Position numbers and translations under genes: made by a program
NCBI RefSeq assembly: GCF_002288925.2
Contig: NW_022098044.1
Location: 17,531,974-17,595,973 of the forward strand
DNA length: 64,000 nucleotides
From: Delphinapterus leucas
Taxonomy: Eukaryota; Chordata; Mammalia; Artiodactyla; Monodontidae
Direction: 5' to 3'
Shown: in pieces, positions 11,720 through 22,689 of the stretch
How the letters are laid out: each line of letters starts with the position of its first letter
Position numbering within the stretch: position 1 is the stretch's first letter
The notes under the pieces: model-generated
What the model was told of the DNA's origin: nothing
Databases searched by the model: none
The model's input: the letters and a program-made list of their open reading frames with translations, nothing else

Positions 11720-12195
11720 ACACATCATCTTCATTCATGTACTATCAGGATCACTCATCCATTTCTCTCTTTCTCCTTCTTTGGGTCTACTTTATTAACT
11801 TTTAAATATCCATAAATCTCTCCCTTGAAAAATGAATCTCACTCCACTCCATACCTTCTCTTTCTTCTTTCATTCACAGACAAATATCTTGAAAAAGCTA
11901 CCTATTCTTGCTAACTTCATTTCATTATCTCCCACTCACTCTTCAAAAGACTCTAATCTGACTTCTGCTCCTCTCTTCCCCTCATAATTCCACAGAACAG
12001 CATCACCAAAAACCTTCATTTTCACTCTGTTTCTCTAAATGATACTTTGTATTCCTCAATTTAGATGAACTCAGTGACATTTGACACCAGTGATAACATT
12101 TTCCTCTTGGCTTCCATGATTTAATACTCTTGGTTTTCCTCCTAAATCACTGACTGCTCCTTCTAGGTGTCATTTGAAAGTTTGCATTCTGCTAT
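11720..12195 (+). mobile_element. L2 LINE fragment, reverse-transcriptase region
   Basis: The sequence follows the CR1/L2-clade ORF2 region. It contains decayed codons for the conserved FDT(V)DH-like block (near 12080-12100), then CTTGGCTTCCATGATTTAAT and TGGTTTTCCTCCTAAATCAC and a GACTGCTCCTTC block. No open frame survives. The same element appears to resume at 12575 after a MER20 insertion. Confidence 0.65.
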
Positions 12196-12257
12196 ACAAA
12201 CACGAAGTGCTGCACAAAATTTGGCCAAAGGCCTCTTTTCTCTTCCCCAAAATTTCT

Positions 12258-12494
12258 CAACTTTGGCACTATTGATATTTGAGGCTGGATAATTTATTTT
12301 AGGAGGGAGAGAGGGGACTATCTATATTGTGTGTTGTGCTTTGCTGAGCACAATACCTGACCTCTATAGTCTAGATGCATCCAAAATGGCAACCGGTCAT
12401 GGCAACCAAAAATGTCTCCAGACATTGTTAAGTAGCCTGGGAAGTGGGGGAGGGATAGAGGGACAAAATCTCCTCAAGTTGAGAGTCACTGCTC
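12258..12494 (+). mobile_element. MER20 hAT-Charlie element
   Basis: TCTCAACTTTGGCACTATTG at the start, TGGATAATTTATTTTAGGAG, CAACCAAAAATGTCTCCAGA, and GTTGAGAGTCACTG at the end follow the MER20 layout with imperfect terminal inverted repeats. MER20 is known from published work as a family enriched in placental-mammal endometrial regulatory elements. Activity of this copy is unknown. Confidence 0.78.
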
Positions 12495-12574
12495 GCTCTA
12501 CTCTCTTCTTAAGTGAGCTTATTCATGTTTATCGCTTCATTTACCACCATCACACAAATAATTCATAAGTAGCA

Positions 12575-12835
12575 CCTCTACCTCTGATATATCCTATAGG
12601 CACCAGATTCATATAACCAACTCCTCTCTTAATGTATCAACCATAGAAGGCTCAAATGCACTTTAAACCAAACATGACCAAAGCTAAGTTTATAATCCTC
12701 CTTGCCTTTCCTAAAATATGGTCTTCATTTAGTGTGGTCTTTCTCTGTGGATGGAATTACCTTGCATCCAGTTATCCAGTATTCAAGCTAGAAACCTAGA
12801 TTCATCCTGAACCCCTCCTATCTAATGGCACAAAT
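12575..12835 (+). mobile_element. L2 LINE fragment, continuation
   Basis: CCAAACATGACCAAAGCTAA, then GAAACCTAGATTCATCCTGA, resembles the L2 segment downstream of the reverse transcriptase core. It probably belongs to the copy at 11720-12195, separated by the MER20. Confidence 0.6.
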
Positions 12836-12859
12836 TAAAACAAAATCAAATTTTACTTC

Positions 12860-13190
12860 TTAGCCTTGAGATAAAGAAGAATTCTTAAACATGAAAGTAA
12901 AAATTTTAACTATAAAAAAAAGACTGACATATTTAATTTTGTGAAAATAAGAGCTCTTTTATCAAACTGGAGCATGAAACAAGTAAAAATAATATAATCT
13001 ATTTAAGATAAATAAATGACAAATCACAAAAAAGATAAATGACGGAATAGAAAAATGGGCAAAAGTCATGATCAGGCATTTCTCAGAGAAGCAATATGAA
13101 TGGTGATAACCATAAGTGAAAATGTTCATTTAATCAGAGTAATATAAGATAAAATCACAAACATATTCTGACATTATTGTTGTCTTTTAT
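12860..13190 (+). mobile_element. Ancient L1M ORF2 fragment
   Basis: GAATAGAAAAATGGGCAAAA, then ATGATCAGGCATTTCTCAGA, is the conserved L1 ORF2 C-terminal block in diverged form. L1 copy 2 begins (by its tail) immediately after it. Confidence 0.65.
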
Positions 13191-13509
13191 TTGTGTGTGT
13201 GGTACCTAATTTTTGTTTTGAATTTTATTTTATTTATTTTTTTTCACAGAAGGTTCTTATTAGTTATCCATTTCATACATATTAGTGTGTATATGTCACT
13301 CCCAATCTCCCAATTCATCACACCACCACCACCACCTTGCCACTTTACCCACTTGGTGTCAATACACTTGTTCTCTACATATGTGTCTCTATTTCTGCCC
13401 TGCAAACTGGTTCATGTGTACCATTTTTCTAGGTTCCATATATATGCGTTAATATACAATATTTGTTTTTCTCTTTCTGACTTACTTCACTCTGTATGAC
13501 AGTCTCCAG

Positions 13510-16500
13510 ATCCATCCATGTCTCTACAAATTACCCAATATCGTTCCGTTTTACAGCAGAGTAATAGTCCATTGTATATATGTACCACATCTTCTTTATC
13601 CATTCGTCTGTCAATGGACATTTAGGTTGCTTCCATGAACTGGCTATTGTAAATAGTGCTGCAATGAATATTGGGGTGCATGTGTATTTTTGTAATATGG
13701 TTTCCTCTGGGTATGTGCCCAGTAGTGGGATTCCTGGGTCATATGATAATTCTATTTTTAGATTTTTAAGGAATGTCCATACTGTTCTCCATAGCAGCTG
13801 TATCAATTTACATTCCCACCCACAGTGCAAGAGGGTTCCCTTTTCTCCACACCCTCTCCAGCATTTGTTGTTTGTAGATTTTCTGACGATGCCCATTCTA
13901 ACTGGCATGAGGTGATACCTCATTGTAGTTTTGATTTGCATTTCTCTAATAATTAGTGATGTTGAGCAGCTTTTCATATGCTTCTTGGCCATCTGTATGT
14001 CTTCTTTGGAGAAATGTCTATTTAGGTCTTCTGCCCATTTTTGGATTGGGTTGTTTGTTTTTTAATATTGAGGTGCATGAACTGTTTATATATTTTGGAG
14101 ATTAATCCTTGTCTGATGAGTGTTTTGAAAATATTTTCTCCCATTCTGAGGGTTGTCTTTTCATCTTGTTTGTAGTTTCCTTTGCTTTGCAAAAGTTTTT
14201 AAGTTTCATTAGGTCCCATTTTTTAATTTTTGTTTTTATTTCCATTACTCTAGGAGGTGGATCAAAAAAGATCTTGATGTGATTTATGTCAGAGTGTTCT
14301 TCCTATGTTTTCCTCTAAGAGTTTTATAGTGTCCAGTCTTACATTTAGGTCTTTAATCCATTTTGAGTTTATTTTTGTGTACGGTGTTAGGGAGTGTTCT
14401 AATTTCATTCTTTTACATGTAGCTGTCCAGTTTTCCCAGCACCACTTATTGAAGAGACTATCTTTTCTCCATTGTATATCCTTGCCTCCTTTGTCACAGA
14501 TTAGTTGACCATACGTGCATGGGTTTATCTCTGGGCTTTCTATCCTGTTCCATTGATCAATATTTCTGCTTCTGTGCCAGTACCATATTGTCGTGATTAC
14601 TATAGCTTTCTAGTATAGCCTAAAGTCAGAGAGTCTGATTCCTCCAGTTCCGTTTTTTTTTTTTTCCCTCAAGATGCTTTGCCTATTTGGGGTCTTTTGT
14701 GTCTCCATACAAATTTTAAGATTTTATGTTCTAGTTCTGCAAAAAATGTCACTGGTAAGTTGATAGGGATTGCATTGAATCTGTGAATTGCTTTGGGCAG
14801 TATAGTCATTTTCACAATACTGATTCTTCCAATCCAAGAACATGATATATCTCTCCTTCTGTTTGTATCAACTTTAATTGCTTTCATCAGTGTCTTATAG
14901 TTTTCTGCATACAGGTCTACTGTCTCCCTAGGTAGGTTTATTCCAAGGTATTTTATTCTTTTTGTTGTAATGGTAAATGGGAATGTTTCCTTAATTTCTC
15001 TGTCAGAATTTTCATCATTAGTGTATAGGAATGCAAGTGATTTCTGTGCAATAATTTTGTATCCTTTTATTTCTTTTTCTTCTCTGATTACTGTGAGTAG
15101 GACTTCCAAACTATGTTGAATAATAGTGGTGAGAGTGGACGTCCTTGTCTTGTTCCTGTTCTTAGAGGAAATGCTTTCAGTTTTTCATCATTCAGAATGA
15201 TGTTTGCTGTGGGTTTGTCATATATGGCCTTTATTATGTTGAGGTAGGTTCCCTCTATGCCCACTTTCTGGAGAGTTTTTATCATAAATGGGTGTTGGAT
15301 TCTGTCAAAAGTTTTTCTGCATCTATTGAGACGGTCATATGGTTTTTCTTCTTCAGTTTGTTAATATGGTGAATCACATTGATTGATTTGCATATATTGA
15401 AGAATGTTTGCATCCCTTGAATAAATCCCACTAGATCATTTTGAATGATCCTTTCAATGTGTTGTTGGATTCTGTTTGCTAGTATTCTGTTGAGGATTTT
15501 TGCATCTATATTCATCAGTGATATTGGTCTCTAATTTTCTTTTTTTATAGTATCTTTTTCTGGTTTTGGTATCAGGGTGATGGTGGTCTCATAGAATGAG
15601 TTTGGGAGTGTACCTTCCTCTGCAATTTTTTGCAAGAGTTTGAGAAGGATGGGTGTTATCTCTTCTCTAAATGTTTGATAGAATTCACTTGTGAAGCCAT
15701 CTGGTCGTAGACTTTTGTTTGTTGGAAGATTTTTAATCACAGTTTCAATTTCATTACCTGTGATTTGTCTGTTCATATTTTCTATTACTTCCTGGTTCAA
15801 TCTTGGAAGGTTATACGTTTCTAAGAATTTGTCCATTTCTTCCAGGTTGTCCATTTTATTGGCATAGAGTTGCTGGTAGTAGTCTCTTAGGATGCTTTGT
15901 ATTTCTGCAGTGTCTGTTGTAACTTCTCCTTCTTCATTTCTAATATTATTGATTTTAGTCCTCTTCCTCTTTTTCTTGATGTTCTGGCTAATGGTTTATC
16001 AATTTTGTTTATCTTCTCAAAGAAGCGGCTTTTAGTGTTATTGATCTTTGTTATTGTTTCCTTGGTTTCTATTTCATTTATTTCTGCTCTAATCTTTATG
16101 ATTCCTTTTCCCCTGCTAATTTTGGGGGGTTTTGTTCTTCTTTCTCTAGTTCCTTTAGGTGTAAGGTTAGATTGTTTATTTGAGATTTTTCTTGTGTTTT
16201 GAGGTAGGCTTGTATTGCTAAAACCTTCCCTCTTAGAACTGCTTTTGCTGCATCCCATAGGTTTTGGATCATCGTGTTTTAGTTCTCATTTGTCTCTAGG
16301 TAGTTTTTGATTTCTTCAGTGATCTCTTGGTTATATAGTAATGTACTGTTTAGCCTCCATGTGTTTGTGTTTTTTACATTTTTTTCCCTGTAATTGATTT
16401 CTAATCTCATAGCACTGTGGTCAGAAAAGATGCTTGCAATGATTTCAAATTTCTTAAATTTACTGAGGCTTGATTTGTGACCCAAGATGTGATGTATCCT

Positions 16501-17090
16501 GGATAATGTTCCGTGCGCCCTTGTGAAGAAAGTGTAATCTGCTGATTTTGGATGGAAAGTCCTAAGAATATCAATTAAATCTATCTGGTCTAATGTGTCA
16601 TTTAAAGCTTGTTTTTCCTTATTAATTTTCTATATGGATGATCTGTCCATTGGTGTAAGTGAGGTGTTAAAATTCCCCACTACTATTGTGTTACTGTCAA
16701 TTTCCTCTTTCATGGCTGTTAGCATTTGCCTTATGTATTGAGGTGCTCCTATGTTGGGTGCATATATATTTATAATTGTTTTATCTTCTGCTTGTATTGA
16801 TCCCTTGATCATTATGTAGTGTCCTTCCTTGTCTCTTGTAACAGTCTTTATTTTAAAGTCTATTTTACCTGATATGAGTATTGCTACTCCAGTTTTCTTT
16901 TGATTTCCATTTACATGGAGTATCTTTTTCCATCCCCTCACTTTCAGTGTGTATGTGTCCCTAGGTCTGAAGTGGGTCTCTTGTAGACAGCATATATATG
17001 GGTCTTGTTTTTGTATCCATTCAGCAAGGCTGTGTCTTTTGGTTGGAGCATTTACTCCATTCACTTTTAAGGTAATTATCGATATGTATG
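13510..17090 (-). pseudogene. L1 copy 2 ORF2, inactivated by substitution, deletion and frameshifts
   Basis: The endonuclease domain is open over 17064-16630. It keeps the QETH and YAPN blocks, but the catalytic GDFNT block reads GNFNT (codon 16672-16674), replacing a metal-coordinating aspartate. The reverse transcriptase is readable in pieces at 15854-15531, 15515-15282, 15285-15088 and 15109-14669. In the last piece the frame passes directly from EKEIKG to YKIIAQK across about 15061/15062. Roughly 43 residues containing the FADD catalytic motif are missing, without loss of frame. The C-terminal domain (13992-13531) keeps the C-x3-C-x7-H-x4-C cysteine motif. Confidence 0.92.
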
Positions 17091-17164
17091 TTCATATTAC
17101 CATTTTTTTAATTGTTATCAGTTTATTTTTGTAGATCCTTTTCTTTTCTGTGCTTCCCACTTAG

Positions 17165-18087
17165 AGAAGTTCCTTTAGCATTTGTTGTAGAGCTGGTTTG
17201 GTGTGCTGAATTCTCTTAGATTTTGCTTATCTGTAGAGCTTTTGATTTCTCCATCAAATCTGAATGAGATCCTTGCCAGGTAGAGTAATCTTGGTTGTAC
17301 GTTCTTCCCTTTCATCACTTTAAATATATCATGCCTCTCCCTTCTGGCTTGTAGAGTTCCTGCTAAGAAATCAGCTGTTAACTTTATGCAAGTTCCCTTG
17401 TATGTTATTTGGCATTTTTACCTTGTTGCTTTCAATAATTTTTCTTTGTCTTTAATTTTTGTCAATTTGATTACTATGTGTCTCGGCTTGTTTCTCCTTG
17501 GGTTTATCCTGCCTGGGACTCTTTGCACTTCCTGGTCTTGGGTGGCTATTTCCTTTACCATGTTAGGGAAGTTTTTAACTTTAATCTCTTCAAATATTTT
17601 CTCAGGTCCTTTCTCTGTCTCTTCTCCTTCTGGGATACCTTTAATGTAAATGTCATTACATTTTATGCAATCCCAGCAGTCTCTTAGGCTGTCTTCATTT
17701 CTTTTCATTCTTTTTCTTTATTCTGTTCTGCAGCAGTGAAATCCACCATTCTGTCTTCCAGGCCACTTATCCGTTCTTCTGCCTCAGTTATTCTGCTATT
17801 GATTCTTTCCAGTGTATTTTTCATTTGAGTTATTGTATTGTTTATCTCTGTTTGTTTGTTCTTTAATTCTTCTAGTGTTTGTTCTCTACTTTTTCTTGGT
17901 CTTTGTTAAGCATTTCTTACATCTCCCCTATCTTTGCCTCCATTATTTTTCTGAGGTCCTGGATCATCTTCACTATCATTATTCTGGATTATTTTTCTGG
18001 AATGTTGCCTATCTCCACTTCATTTAGTTGTTTTTCTTGGGTTTTGTCTTGTTCCTTCATCTGGTACATAGCCCTCTGCCTTTTCAT
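17165..18087 (-). pseudogene. L1 copy 2 ORF1, degenerate
   Basis: Antisense of the ORF1 region. The longest open piece (17708-17418, 96 residues) covers the start of the RRM-like domain, with the block RNEDSLRDCWDCIKCNDIYI and the RVPGRINPRRNKPRHIVIKL core. The start is placed at 18085-18087 because copy 3 has the same AAGATGAAAAGGCAGAGAGC context. Stops and frameshifts interrupt the coiled coil upstream. Confidence 0.85.
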
Positions 18088-18187
18088 CTTGTCTATCTTT
18101 CTGTGAATATGGTTTTTGTTTCACAGGCTGTACTTCTTCTTGCTTCTGCTCTCTGCCTTCTGGTGGATGAAGCTATGTCTTACTGTT

Positions 18188-18960
18188 GTCTTATACCAGC
18201 AATTTCCATTTAGATTTACACCCACCTCATTTCTCCTGTTTTGTTCTGCATCACTTGTATCGTCTTATCATTTAAAACAGGACTACACTTTTTTTTTTTT
18301 TTTTTGGTCAGAGGTACTTTCCTTAACAAAATTTTAGTACTGTCTACTTCACTTATATTTTCATTTGTTTCAAATATCTTTATTTCAATTTCACTTTAAA
18401 GTGTTTTTTCCTGAGTGTAGTATTCTAATTTAGTTATGATTTTCTTTTGTTGATATATTGAATGTATTATTCCACTCTTTTCTCACTACTCTTGCTGCTT
18501 TTGAAATGTCAGCTGTAATTCTGCTGCTTCAATAAATGTAATCTGTCCTTTAAAAAAAAAAAGGACTTTCTCTGGCACTTTTCAGATTATCTCTTTGACT
18601 TAGTGTTCAGCATTCTCACTGTGATGTATCTAGTTGAGCTTTTTTTTTTTTTATCCAATTTGCGTGTCATTGTGTTTCTTTAATTTGTAGATCAATGACT
18701 TTGTTTTGTTAAGGAAAAGAATGGTGCACCATTATTTATTTTCTTTTCTTCAGGGACTTCAATTTTTTTAAAAGGCTAGATGTCACTGCATGTGCTATAT
18801 CTCTTCACAGTTTTCCAAGTTTGCATCTTTGAGGGGATTTTGTGTGCACCATTCTAGTTGATTTCTTCTAATTTATTTTCTGGCTTACAAATTCCCTATG
18901 GCTGTGTCTAATCTAATGTAAAATCTACCCTTTGGTTGACTTATTTTGTTTTCCATCTAT
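18188..18960 (-). mobile_element. Probable older L1M/HAL1 ORF1 fragment
   Basis: GGCACTTTTCAGATTATCTC, then CACTGTGATGTATCTAGTTG (18571-18640), resembles antisense ORF1 sequence of old L1 families. It is much diverged. T-runs occur at 18289-18305 and 18640-18652. Confidence 0.4.
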
Positions 18961-21190
18961 AGGAAAGTTGATCTTTTAGTTTTGTTTTAACAGTTTTACA
19001 GAATAATGGAGATGAAAATCATGCAAAAGTAACACCCATTTTCATGTACCACCCTTGGTTACCATTTTCCTTTGTATTTATTTTATTTTCTCCTTTCTTC
19101 TTTCCTTTCCTTTCCTTTCTTTCTTCTTTTTTCTTATTACCTATCCTGGTAATTCCTTATGCTCTTGCAAGCTCTTTGATACCATAAGCACAACTTCTTT
19201 AATTTTTGCTGTGTATTTGTTGTTTGCATTAAGAGTTATGATCAAGTAATCTGTCACCATTATTTCTCTCAAACACTTGTTTATACCACAACACATCAAA
19301 TTTTTAATTTAGAAATACAGTTGTTTTTATGTATTTTATCTTTGCCTCTCCATTTTTATCAATACCCTACAAAATTCTATGACAGGATATGTCTTGTTCA
19401 TCATTCCTCTAGCACTTCATATTTTGCCTGATATAGTAGCTTCCAAATAAATGTCCTTTGAACAGGTTCAAATTCCTCATATGTAAGGTAGGCAAAATAA
19501 TACGCATCTTACTGATTTGTTAAAAGAACTGGAGTTAATAAGAATTGATATAAGAAAGTAATGGTTGTAGATTATTGTGGTTATATATCAGCAGATGTTA
19601 TGAAGTAACTGTCTTGAATGTGACTTGTTATATAGACTGCTGAGTCTATTCTACTTCAAATTTTTTTGCTCCTTTAAATTTATTGAGAGGCTACACTTCT
19701 CGTAATTTTGACCATTTACAGTACTCACACATTTCAAATCTCGAGCAAACAAAACTGATTTATCTTTGCTGTGATGGAGATGGCCTTTCAAGGAAACATC
19801 AGAAATACTTGCTGTCAGTTTGAATCCTTTTGTTTCCAGTGGTTATATTTTTTAAAATTTTGCAGTATTTGTGGTAAGAAGCCTGTTTCCAGATATGAAT
19901 ACTATGTCAAGTATTTGGGTTTTTTTCTAATATTTAGTGCTTGAAGTGGCCAGAATCTATTTTAAGAAAATAATTCTCCCTGTGTCTTATTTTTTTCCCC
20001 TTTGGCCTTTGGAGGGTAGGTAGAGAGGTGTAAAAATAAGGATAATATCTCTCTGTCTTGACCCAGCCTGGTAAGGACCACTATAGTGGTATATGCAAAG
20101 GAGTACATGGCTAGGGTGAGTGATTTATGTATTCCAACTTTCCCGTGGACCTCACCATCCACTAGTGATCCTGCCAATTATTTGCTCTCTCTGATCATTT
20201 GCAAGTGTTGATACCTCTTTTCATTCCAGGATTGTTCACAATCATTTTGTTCAGCCCAGAAAATTATTAAGTGCTATGTGATGATGAAGATGATGGCTAT
20301 ATGAAATCCCATACTCTGAAATAGGACCAGTCTTTTGTGATAGCAGTGTTAATATCAGTCCCTCTTGATTCTAGGGTTATTAATTTTCTCTTATATAAAA
20401 TGAATGGTTTGGAGTCAATGATATTTTTCTCTTCTTGTTTTAACTATTTTCACTTTATAGGATGTAAAATTGGCCCTTTCTGTCTCAGTTTTCTCTGAAT
20501 CTACAAAGATCAAGAATACAAAACAATAGCTTCTAGTTATCCCCAAACAGAAGTGCCAAACTGCTTAATGGTAATCTCAAAAAAGTGTTTCTTAATGGAG
20601 TAATAAGCATTTCAAAAGGGAGAGTCTTTGTTATATAGCACTGCTCTGCATATTACAAGAGTCTGACATCCTAGCACCGTCTCCCTAGAAAACCTGCAAT
20701 AGAAATTCCTGATTAAAAATGTCAACCCAAAAATTACCTTACATATTTCCAAGCACACACAAGAGAGTAATATTACTTCTCATTGAGAACCTCTTCCCAA
20801 CTGACCATCCACATGTAGAGTGGAAACAGTTTAAAACTGAAAAACAAAGATAATTTTTTTGAAGAGTGCACCATCCAACACTCCTGAAGAAAAAGAATAC
20901 GTGGTGCTCCTTCACCCACATCAGTTGGGAGGCTGAGAGAGCCCTTGAAAGACCTGCCATCTATCCCATAAGTGTTAGAACCATGACATCTGGCATGAGA
21001 TGTGACTTTTCTGAAGCAGCATATGGGAAAAGCAGAGGGAGAGAGCTCAGTTGAAACAAATGTTTGTCCAATCAGGGACACATTCTCCATAAGCATTTCT
21101 ATTAAATCATTTAAAGAGATATTGGGGAGGAAAGTGTCCCTAATCCACAAGGAATCATTTGTGATAATTACTTACTCTAAATAAATACTC
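18961..21190. other. Low-copy sequence with an L2 3'-end fragment
   Basis: About 19370-19460 resembles an L2 3' terminus (CTCTAGCACTTCATATTTTG, then AATAAATGTCC). There is a pyrimidine-rich stretch at about 19085-19135. Short open frames at 20739-21184 overlap on both strands and have no recognisable domain. I see no gene. Confidence 0.5.
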
Positions 21191-21194
21191 ACTC

Positions 21195-21360
21195 TTTTGG
21201 GCTACAGGCTCTTTGCTGGGACTAGTGGCAGACTCCTGGAGGGCTAATGGCAAGGAGTACTTCCAAGAACTTCTGCTGCCAGTGTCCTTCTTCCTGTGCT
21301 GAGCCACAGCCACCCCTCACTTCTGCAGGAGACCCTCCGACACTAGCAGATCTTTAGTGT
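21195..21360 (+). mobile_element. Possible detached L1 5'UTR fragment
   Basis: GAGCCACAGCCACCCCTCAC, then CAGGAGACCCTCCGACACTA, resembles leader sequence of cetartiodactyl L1s as I remember it. It is separated from L1 copy 3 by a MIR, so it is either an independent fragment or a misassignment. Confidence 0.35.
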
Positions 21361-21419
21361 TTCCACAGTGGAAAGGCTATGAAACTCTACTGGACTGGGA
21401 AATTACATTACTGAGAATA

Positions 21420-21572
21420 CAGAGTGCAAGAATGCTGGAGACCTAGCTAACATGATCTTCTCTAAGAAAGTAACTCAAAGAGTTGTTGTAAGGATTAAAT
21501 TAGATAATCAATATAAAGAGATCTACACAGAAGCTGGATTCAATAAATATGAACTCTTATTAATAATGACTT
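21420..21572 (+). repeat. MIR SINE fragment
   Basis: AGAGTTGTTGTAAGGATTAA, then AATAAATATGAACTCTTATT, is the MIR 3' end. L1 copy 3 is inserted right after it. Confidence 0.7.
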
Positions 21573-21711
21573 AATGGAATCCTTCCCATCAGGAAACTTT
21601 CACAAGCCTCTTAGATAGCCTCATCCACCACAGGGAAGACAGCAGAAGCAAGAAGAACTACCATTCTGCACCCTGTGGAACAAAAACCACATTCACAGAA
21701 AGATAGACAAG

Positions 21712-22619
21712 ATGAAAAGGCAGAGAGCTATGTACCAGATGAAGGAACAAAATAAAAACCAAGAAAAATAAACTAAATAAAGTAGAAATAAGCAACCTTC
21801 CAGAAAAAGAATTCAGAATAATGATAGTGAAGATGATCCAGGGCCTTGGAAAAAGAATGGAGGCAAAGATCGAGAAGATGCAAGAAATATTTAACAAAGA
21901 TCTAGAAGAATTAAAGAACAAACAAACAGAAATAAACAATGCTATAACTGAAATGAAAAGTACACTGGAAGAAATCAACAGCAGAATAACTGAGACAGAA
22001 GAACGGATCAGTGACCTGGAAGACAGAATGGTGGAATTCACTGCTGTGGAACAGAATAAAGAAAAAAGAATGAGAAGAAATGAAGACAACATAAGAGACC
22101 TCTGGGACAACATTAAAAGCAACAACATTTGCATTATAAGGGTGCCAAAAGGAGAAGACAGAGAGAAAGGAACCAAGATAATATTTGAAGAGATTTTAGT
22201 CAAAAACTTCCTTATAATGGGAAAGGAAATAGCGACCCAAGTCCAGGAAGTGCAGAGAGTCCCAGGCAAGATAAACCCAAGGAGAAATACACCAAGACAC
22301 ATAGTAATCAAGTTGACAAAAATTAAAGACAAAGAAAAAAATTTAAAAGCAGCAAGGGAAAAATGACACATAACATAAAAGGGAACTCCCATAAAGTTAA
22401 TAGCTGATTTCTCAGCAGAAACTGTACAAGCCAGAAGGGAGAGGCATGACACACTTCAAGTGATGGAAGGGAAGAACCTACAACCAAGATTACTCTACCC
22501 GGCAAGGATCTCATTCAGATTCGATGGAGAAATCAAAAGCTCTACAGACAACCAAGAGCTAAGAGAACTCAGCACCACTAAACCAACTATACAACAAATG
22601 CTAAAGGAACTTCTCTAAG
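21712..22619 (+). pseudogene. L1 copy 3 ORF1 (RNA-binding chaperone), degenerate
   Basis: ORF1p is the L1 RNA chaperone. Early stops interrupt the N-terminus (about 21767-21780). A 181-codon frame at 21821-22366 covers the coiled coil, with its heptad-rich EEINSRITETEERISDLEDR, and the RRM-like domain, with RVPGKINPRRNTPRHIVIKL. A stop at about 22364 cuts off the C-terminal domain, which can still be recognised downstream to about 22619 in other frames. Confidence 0.9.
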
Positions 22620-22689
22620 TGGAAAACACAAGAGAAGACAAGGATCTACAAAAACAAACCTAAAACAATTAAGAAAATGTTAATAGGAA

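Larger units (their letters stand above)
13205..18187 (-). mobile_element. L1 LINE copy 2, near full length, 5'-truncated
   Basis: On the minus strand: a short leader from about 18187, ORF1 from the ATG at 18085-18087, ORF2 from about 17090, then a 3'UTR, and a poly-A tail seen as a T-rich run at about 13218-13246. The 3'UTR contains an (ACC)n/(GGT)n tract at 13320-13336, shared with copy 3. The promoter-bearing 5'UTR seen in copy 1 is absent. I could not find a convincing target-site duplication. Both ORFs are broken. Confidence 0.93.

Noticed and set aside
13191..13499. 102-codon plus-strand frame with hydrophobic stretches
   Set aside because: It is the antisense of the L1 copy 2 poly-A tail and 3'UTR; similar hydrophobic frames at 3149-3547 and 17812-18337 are antisense ORF1.
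20739..21184. Open frames of 60-125 codons on both strands
   Set aside because: Mutually overlapping, no known motif, no sign of exon structure.
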